This document shows positions 15,101 through 24,100 of a DNA stretch of 64,000 nucleotides, piece by piece (positions within the stretch are counted from its first letter, which is position 1; each line of letters opens with the position of its first letter). The DNA is from Undaria pinnatifida (taxonomy: Eukaryota; Sar; Phaeophyceae; Laminariales; Alariaceae). The DNA is taken from assembly GCA_012845835.1 (NCBI GenBank), contig JABAKD010000002.1, forward strand, positions 17,917,629 through 17,981,628, read 5' to 3'. The position numbers were made by a program, and so were the translations under genes. The notes beneath the pieces were generated by a model. That model saw only the letters and a program-made list of their open reading frames with translations, was not told the origin of the DNA and did not search any database.

Positions 15101-18100
15101 CTATCTATATACCTGGGGTGTAACAGCTTTTTGGAGAAGCTTCAGGGGCACAAGTTTTACCAGTCCAAGGCTGCGGAGTCGCTGCTGGAGAGGGTGCAGG
15201 GTGAGGTGGAGGCGACGGTATAACTTACCCTTTATGACGCTCCATCGTTGACGGACAACTGCTTTCGAAGAGGACTAGCCCAAAAAATGCTTGATTGGGT
15301 TGGAGTTGGTGTTACGGTTGGTTAGGTTTGTATTGTGTACACAGCAATGACCTTCAACCGTTGTGTCGAGTAAGTCGCAAAGTGTCCTCGCAGGTGCTCT
15401 AGGTTCGTGCGGGGGTGGTGGTGGGTGCTGCATGTTTGTCCGCGTGTACGCGTGTGCTTTTTTCTCTTCCGTGCCATGCTTGATGATTTTTTGTTATTAA
15501 AAATATGTTAGATACGTCAGCTATTGAGTTTGATCAGTTTCAAGGGTCGATAACTCATATTTGCACGCTGCGTGATACACCGGCCGCCCGTTTCTACAGA
15601 TGTGGTATTCTTTGAAGATGTATGACTATTACTGTACGTGTTGCCGGAGTGAGCAGCGACGACTACTGGTATTAATAGTTAGTATCAACAACTGCCGTGG
15701 CAATGATGGTAACAATGATGCGTACATCATCCTAAGGTAGAGAGTTGTTACGATTCATAACATGCCAGTGTCAATAACAATACAGTAGGTGGTTCTATAT
15801 AGTGCGGGTCATATAGTGCGGGTGTCCGATATTGTGCGAGTGAAATCGTTTGGCACAATATAGACCCCTCTATAGTGGCCGGTTTTTATATAGTGCGGGT
15901 GCCCGGTATAGTGCGGGTAAATTTTCGTGACACATACCCGCACTATATAGGGCCACCTACTGTATGCTAAATGCTAAATCCATTCAATAACAAATAATGA
16001 TCAATAACATTCACGGTGGCAACGATACGTACATCACAAGATAGGTGGGTTACATCGAACCCGCAGTGGGGCGTAGCAAATACATCAGCACTGACTGTAG
16101 ATGACGTGATAAGAAAAACAGTGCTATTTACGGCTTGTTGTCTCGTGCTTGTGTAGTTTGTCTGTTTCTCTCTCTCGCTCTGAATATTTTGTCTCTTTCG
16201 CCACCTATGTACATTTTTATATCCTGCACACATTGTCCGTTCTCTCTGTGGATGACGTGATAAGAAAAACAGTGCTATGTACGGCTTGTTGTCTCGTGCT
16301 TGTGTAGTTTCTCTCTCTCTCTCGCTCTGATCGTTTTGTCTCTTTCGCCACCTATGTACATTTTTATATTCTGCACACGTTTTCCGTTCTCTCTGTGGAT
16401 GACGTGATGAGAAAAACAGTGATATGTACGGCTTGTTGTCTCGTGCTTGTGTAGTTTGTCTGTTTCTCTCTCGCTCTGAATATTCTGCCTCTTTCGTCAC
16501 CTATGTACATTTTTATACCCTGCACACATTGTCCGTTCTCTCTGCCTCTCTGTTTCTCTGTTCTGTGTTTCTCTACAGTAGCGTAGTAAGACATGCTACA
16601 ATAGTAGCGTAGTTACATATGATCTGTCCTCGACGCATGTCTACGTGTTATTGGATCCTGCCCTTCCCCAGAGTTCCCCTATTAGCCTCCTCCAGGGGGG
16701 GGGGGGGCGAGGGGGCTCTCTTCTTTCTCCTATGCAACCATGGCGTTGTCCACCCTCTCTTAAGAGCCTCGTGCTCCCTCTTTGCCTTGATGTCTATGTA
16801 TGCGCCTTACTGGCACTGCCCTTACAACTTAACGCCCCAAGTCTCTACGAAAAAGCGGGGGAATGGGGGGGGGGGGGGGGGGGGGGGGGCTTATCCTCCT
16901 TAAACAAGAGTTGCGATATTTACCCTCATCTGCTCCAACCGCCTCACCTCTGGCTCCCGCCTGGTCTGGCTGCATGCGCTGTGTGGCAGGGCTTGTGTCC
17001 CGCGACAAGCTTCTCGACATGAAGCGACACGCGCAGCTCGCGCACATGGACGCCTCAGACAAGTCCATCTTCCCAGCGATCAAGTTTACCCCACTCGCCG
17101 TTTCGCTGGTGGTGAGTCCAAAATACACCCGTGTAGAAAATATAGGGGGGGGGGTGGAGGAGGGAGGGGGGGGGGGGGGGGGTACTCATTCGTTGCTTGC
17201 CTTAGTCGTTTGACCATTCACCACGCATTTCTTCCGAGATGGAGCACCGAGCACCGGGAGGGGGTGAAGGGGGGATCGTGATATGTCGCTTTTGGACGTT
17301 TTTCCTGTGGTAGTGTTGTTGCTACTGCTGCGGGTGTTGTTGTTGTTGTTGCTGTTGTTGTTTTGCTGTCGTTGTTACTGTTGTGCTCTATGCAGATGTT
17401 CTTCGTAATACGGCTGTTGTTGCTGTGGTTGCTGCTGTTATGTTACTAATGAGATTGCTAAATGGCACCTCCTGTTGCTGTTGCTGTTGTGTTTTTGTGC
17501 AGCTGTTCTTGGCGATGTGGCTTTTCCCTCCGGACCTGGCCGGCAACGACCACGCTTCCAGGTGACAGTAGAGGTACCGGTTGGCGCTTGGGTGGGGTGG
17601 CGGTTCCTCGCTGCTATGCTCCGTGTTGTCGCCTTATCTCTACGCAGGGCGGGTTCTTTTTTCCCCTCCCCCCTGTTGCCGGCTATTGGATTGTCGGTAG
17701 TTGTAATGAAAAAATCTGCTTTACTAACACAGCGGGTGGGGGGTTGCGGTGTTTCTATAGTCGTTGACGAAGTGCGCATGGTGTACTGTTCTCGTGATTG
17801 CGGGACATTTGCAGGTGCTTAAGGATGCTAGTGTTTGTGACTACCCTCTGGGTAACCGAGGCCGTGCCTTACTTCGTCACGGCGCTGCTCATCCCCGTGC
17901 TTGTCGTGTTAATGGACATCATGGAGAACTCCGATGGAGGTGCGACGGGGCGGGAGAGGGAGGAGGAGGGGAGGAGGGCCGTGGACGGGGGAAGGGGTAC
18001 AATTCGTTGCGTGCCATAGTCAGTTGACCGCTGACCACGTACCTCTTTCGAGACGGAGCCGGTTCCGACTCCTAATGGGGGGGGCGGGGGGAGAGGTGTA

Positions 18101-21100
18101 GTCGTGCCATGCACGGCCGTAGCACTTAGGACCATAGATCATCTCATCCCTAGAAAGCCTGGGGGGTGGAGAAGGGCTCTTACCCGGTGCGTGTATGAAC
18201 GGTCGTGACTCGGTGTCCTTCACGTCGTCATCGTCGTCATAAAGCATTGTTAGTGTATTATTTTGCACAGCTTCCTCCCCCCCCCCCAGCGGCCCCACTT
18301 TCTCGTCTTCGACCTCCTGAAGAAGTGAGGCAGTTTTGTGGCCGCATGCCGCGTCGCTTCTAACCGCGTGTTTTTTTTTGTTTTAGGGGACAAGTCTCGG
18401 TCGAAGTCCGCCCACGTGGTGCTGTCTTACATGGTGGACCACACGACCATCCTCATCATGGGAGGGTACAGCATCAGCGCCGCCTTCTCAAGGTGAGAGG
18501 GGCTATCGCTTTTTCCCCTCCGCCACGCTTCTTCAGGGAGCTGGCCGTCCATGACCAAGTTGACCCATGTTTGAACAAGGGTTCCCACAGCAGTGTCCCC
18601 AACCACTCTGGACGGAAATGTAAGGACATTTGGGATAGTAGTATGACAACCCAACGTTTCTTACATTCCGTCCGGAGTGGCACATAGCACTCGCTACAGG
18701 CTGCGATGGTGCCCGCTAGAAAAATAATATGTTTCTTCCCATAGCCAGGTCGCGAAAAATGTCATCCCTCAAGTCTTATTTTTGGGATAAACGTTACCCG
18801 CCGGTCGTTCGGTTTTCAGTACTACCGTATATTGTTTCAAACAGTTTATCTTGTATCCCCCTGTTGCAACGGGATGAATCAGACATACCCACGACTCGGG
18901 AACGACCGAATTGAATTCAGGCTCGAACGCCTTTTGCATGATCAAAACTACTCGCGAAGCAGTTCATACAACAGCAGTTTTGCAGCTATATCCCCGTATT
19001 TCCGTTTTTCATTCGCGCGTAACGCGTCCCGGCTCCCCCCCCACCGCTGCCGCCGCCGCCGCTCCTTCGCCTTTCGCTCCCATCCTCGCCATGCGCCGCC
19101 GCGTCGCGCATTGTACCGCCGTACTGTTCCGGCGCATGCACGATGGGGGGTGGCATGGCTGACAGGTGCGAGATCGAGCTCAGGATCGCGGCTCTCCTGC
19201 AGAAACACCTCGGACACAGACCACGGCTCTTCATTCTTGGGATAATGTACCTCGGTGAGCGGCGTAACGCTATAGTTCCTGCTAACTTCCATTAGGCTCT
19301 TCTTGTGTACGTGAACCCCCTGCCGCCCCCATGGTTCGTAACCGTCTGCTGTCACGGTGCACCGTCCTTGTTTCGTAACCTCTTGGTTGTTATAGCGCTA
19401 CCCACTGAGCTACTTAGCCAGGTGTGTGACTGATTACCTCAGTAGTTAGTGCTGTGCATCCAACAAAGGAAACTTGTAACCAACAAAATATATGTTTTTC
19501 GAGGTGGTTGATTCAATCTCGCCGACGTCGTAGCAGGGATCTTCGGGGGCTCACCCCCCGCAACTCGCCACTGGACAAGCGTCTCGGAATACAACAAGCT
19601 TCGAGCCTTTTCCCCAATTATACCGAGATTCGAACCCGCGCACACCAGGCTCGGAAGCGGACAGTCTATCCAGCAGACCATTGACTCACGTGGTCACGTG
19701 ACCCGCGCACACCAAGCTCAGAAGCGGAGAGTCTATCCACTACCTGGTAGACCACTGACGCACGTGAACCCGCGCACACCAGGCTCAGAAGCAGTCTTTC
19801 CACTTGACCATTGAGTCACGTGAACCGGCGCACACCAGGCTCAGAAGCGGACAGTCTATCAACTAGACCACCGAGCCACGTGACTAAGTAGCTCAGTGGG
19901 TAGTGCTATATAACAAAGGATGTGTCGTGAGTTAGATTTTCGCCGGCTTGACATTTGCTATTTTCGAGCGTGCGCGCTGAAACTTTATTGGTGGTTATGG
20001 TAGCGTGTTCCTAAATACTACTACTTCTGCAGTACCTGGCGAGGGGAGAACCCCGGAGACGCCTTTTTCGAAGTCGGCGAGATTAGAATCAACAAACTCG
20101 AAAACGTGTTGTTTTGTTGGTTCGTATAGCACTACCCACTGAGCTACTGAACCACGTGACTGAGCATTTAGCTCGGTGGGTAGTGTTGTGTAACCAACAT
20201 AACCGTTTGCTGCCACGGCGCCACCCCATATTTCGTAACCGTTTTCTGCGACGATTCTTATGGTGGCGCGCGCTTTTCCGTCATCCTAATTCTGTTCAGG
20301 CAAGCTGTCGCCCCTTTCAACCTGCCCCTGCCCATATTTACATGTTTCTCTGCCTATCGACTAATCTACGCTCACTCTCGCCCCCCCTCCCCTTCCCGAG
20401 GTTGCGTTTCTGACTACCGACTAGTTCATCTGCGCGCTCGACTTTCACACCCGGAGCTTCTTCTCTTCCTCCTCGTCCTCCTCCTCCCCCTCCTCCGCCT
20501 CCTCCGCCTCCTCCGCCTCTTCCGCCTCCTCCTCCTCCTCCTGCTCCTCCTCCCCCTCCCTCTCGTCGTGTGTCGCATGCTTGACACACCTGGGTGCTGG
20601 TTGCGCGCCTCGCGTTGCCGCGTGTCTGCGGCTGGCGTTTAAATATGCGCCAAACCAGGCCTGGTGCTGTCCACCTTGATCAGCAACCACACGGCTCCGG
20701 TGCTTTGCGTGTCGATCCTGATGCCCATTATCCGAGACTTCGGCGTCGAGAGCAGGTGTGAGATTAAAGGACAGGGAGGCAAGAGTGGCATTTTCGCGTT
20801 CCTTGGGGAGGGGGGGGGAGGAGGATGGGGGGGGGGGTGTACTCAGTTTGTACATGGCCGTAGTCGTATGACCATAGAGCTTCGCATTCCTACTATGCCG
20901 GGACGGAGCACGTCGGGTTTTCACCAACCAGGCAGACATTGCTTGCACCAACCGCGAAGCGCCGTGAGGGGGATGGGGGGGGGTGTAATCAATTTGTGCA
21001 TGGGCGTAGTCGTATGACCATAGACCCTCGCATCCCTACTATGCCGGGACGGAGCTCGTCGAGCTTTCACCAACCAGGCAGACATTGCTTGCGCCAAGCA

Positions 21101-24100
21101 CGAAGCACCATGAGGTGTTGGGCGAGTTGCATGAAGGGTGAACTGCATCCTTCGAAGAACCGCTCGTGCCTACTTTCTTGCTTATGGATGAAAGCGCCTA
21201 TGATTTACTTTGTTTTCTGGTGTGGCCGCTCCAGAAACAGCAATGGATATTTACTATGTAACCGCCTCGTGGATGCCTTACTATATTCACACTACGTGAT
21301 GCAATCATTCCCCTTGTGCGGAGTTGGGGTTCTCCGCCCCGTACAATATGATCTAACTCGATAACCATAATGGTGACCGCCAAAAAGAAATGAAAAAAAA
21401 TCCTTGGTTGTCTAGCTCACGCAGTGATTGGTATGTTTTTTACAGCGTCTTTGCCAACCAACGCCAAGTATTGTATACTCCATATGTATTCTAGGGGGAT
21501 GGGAGGGGGTACTCATTTAATGTGCAGCCGTAGTCATATAACCATTGACCCTCACACCCTTACATGCCTGGACGGAGCACGTCGGGTTTTCACCCACCAG
21601 GCAATCACCGCGTGCGCCAAGCGCGAAGCTAGCGGAGAGGGGGGGGGAAAGGCGTCAGGGTGTGCGTCATGGCGTATACTTGGGCCGGTGGCCCTGATCT
21701 TGAGGACGTACGCCTTTTTATTATTTGACAAAAGTATAGCATCCCTGCTGGCCAAAGTCCGTAGTGGGGAGGGGGGAGAAGAGCCTGCGTAGTGCCTCAT
21801 GGATCTGAGTTACGTCTACGGAGGGAGAAAGAGAAAGAAGAAGGGCGAACATAGTAGATGGGATGAGCAAAAAAATCAAGAAGAGTATTAACTGCAACCC
21901 GGATCGAAGCGTAGTTCCTATTATTTGTGTGACGCACGCTACGGATATACAGCCTCGTTAGTCAGAATTGTGTATTTTAGTCGTAGTGTGCTATGTTGAT
22001 TTCCCTTAATCATGACGCCTATCGTTTTTTTCGTGGATGTGTTTGTGTCGTCGGAGGTGCAACTCCCAACGACCGACCGCCTTCTGTGCCTGCCTTGCTT
22101 CATGCCCATACCGTGGGTCAGCACTAAACCTCGATACCGACGTGGCAACCCTGACCATCTGACCATCTTGTTTTCGACGCACGTGTGACGCTTTTTGTTG
22201 GTGACGCTTTTCATTGCTGGCGGTGGTGGCGGTGGCGGTGGCGGTGGCGTTGACCGTGACGGTGATGGTGGCGGTGACGGTGGCGGCGGTGCAGGTTTGC
22301 AAAGACTCTGCTGCTGGGGCTGGCGTTCGCTTGCAACTTTGGGGGCATGGTCACGCCGATCTCGTCCATGCAAAACGTGGTTGCACGGCAGGCACTCGAG
22401 GCAAGAGTCGCGCGTAGCACGGCAGAGAGGATGTAGGGAAGCCGGGAGGGAAGAAAGCAGGGAGCAAGGGAGGGGGCAAACAGGGAGGGAGAGAGGGAGG
22501 GAGGGACGGGGGGAGGAGGGCGGGGGGGGGAAAGGGAGGGCAAGAAGAGGCTAAGAACAGAGGGAAGAAGAAAGGAAACCAGAGACATCTCGGATTTGCT
22601 GGTGTACCTCTCCTGTCGATATGTTCCTGCCCGCCATGATACTATCTGGATCTGGCGTTTTTGCTGCTCTTTCTGTCAATTCCCCTCTGAGCTGTCAAAA
22701 CCACCTCCGCGGGATATTTTCACAACACTGGCACATTCCTGCTCCGAGAGATACAGTTTCTCCTCTAGAACCCCGCCCCCTTCTTGCCCTACCCCGCCCC
22801 ACCCCCGCCCTTCACCCTCACCCACTCTCCCAACCTTAACTCCGCCCTCACCCCCACCCCCTTCCCCACCTCCACCCCCACCCCCACCATCACCCACACC
22901 CTCACCCATTCCCCCGATCCCAACCCACCCCCACAACCACCGCCCCAACCACCGCCCCAACCCCAGCCTCACCTCCACCCCCGCCCCTACCCCCAACCCC
23001 AGTCCCACCCCCTACCTCATCCCCACCACCCCTATCCCACCCTCCCCCCCACCCCCACCCCCGCCCAACCCCCTCCCCCATCCCCATCCCCACCCTCACC
23101 CACACCCCCGCCCCCAATCTCACAACAAGCCCCAAACCCCACCCCGACCACCACCACCTCAACCCCAACCTCAACCCCAGGCTCACGTCCATCCCCGCCT
23201 CCAATCCCACCCCCACCCGCACTCCAACACCCCACCGCACGCCCACCAACTCATCCCTAACCCCAAACCCAACTTGCAGAATGCTGGGCTGACAATAAGC
23301 TTCGGCATCTGGATAGCGGTGGGTCTCCCGTTCTGCGTGCTCGGCGTGTTCGTGGCTTGGTGCCTTCTGTGCATCATCGTCGACCCCACGGACGTCGAAC
23401 ACATCCCGATGATCGTGTACTCGAGGGGTGACGTTTTGTCGCGCAAGAACGTTTTCATCGTGTCCTTGACGCTGCTGACTATTTTTGGCTGGAGTACTAT
23501 TGGGGCGACGGAGGATTTCTTCGGGGACCTTGGCATTATCGCCCTCCTGTTTATCGTCGTTGCCTTCGGTTCGGGTATCCTCAGCGAGGCGAGAGTGGTT
23601 TTTTCGTTTTGTTTTTCGTTTTGTTTTTCGTTTGGGTTTGTATTTAATGTTGGGTTGGGTTGGGTTGGGTTGGGTTGGGCTGGATACGATTGGGTTGTGT
23701 TGGTTCATAGTGAAACTTGGCATTATCGCTCTTCTGTTGATCACCATCGCCTTCGATGCGGGCATCCTTGGCGAGGCGGGGCCGTTTTCCATGTTGGTTT
23801 TGGTTGTGGGTTATGATTTTTAGTTTGGATTTAATGTTGATTTTGGTTATGAGTTGGGTTTGGGGGTACCCCGGTATTTTCGCCCTCCTGTTCATCAGAA
23901 TCGCCTTTGGTTCGGGAATCCTTAGCGAGGCGAGGGGGGGGGGTGATTTTTGGTTCTAGTTTTGGCTTTGGCTCAAGTTAGAGGTGCATTTTGGTTTTGG
24001 TCTTGGTTTTGTTTCGTTTGGATTTATTTGGTTTTGGTTTTAATTTTGGTTTCGTTTTGTTTCGTTTGCCCCCCTCTCATCCCCCCCTTTTAATATTTTA

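Noticed and set aside
16100-16594. 177-codon minus-strand frame
   Set aside because: It repeats with the 150-base tandem unit and has no family signature.
22596-23816. 406-codon plus frame with a long Pro-rich N-terminus
   Set aside because: Only 23280-23588 is a real exon of the transporter. The rest is the C-rich intron tract upstream and the duplicated intron sequence downstream.
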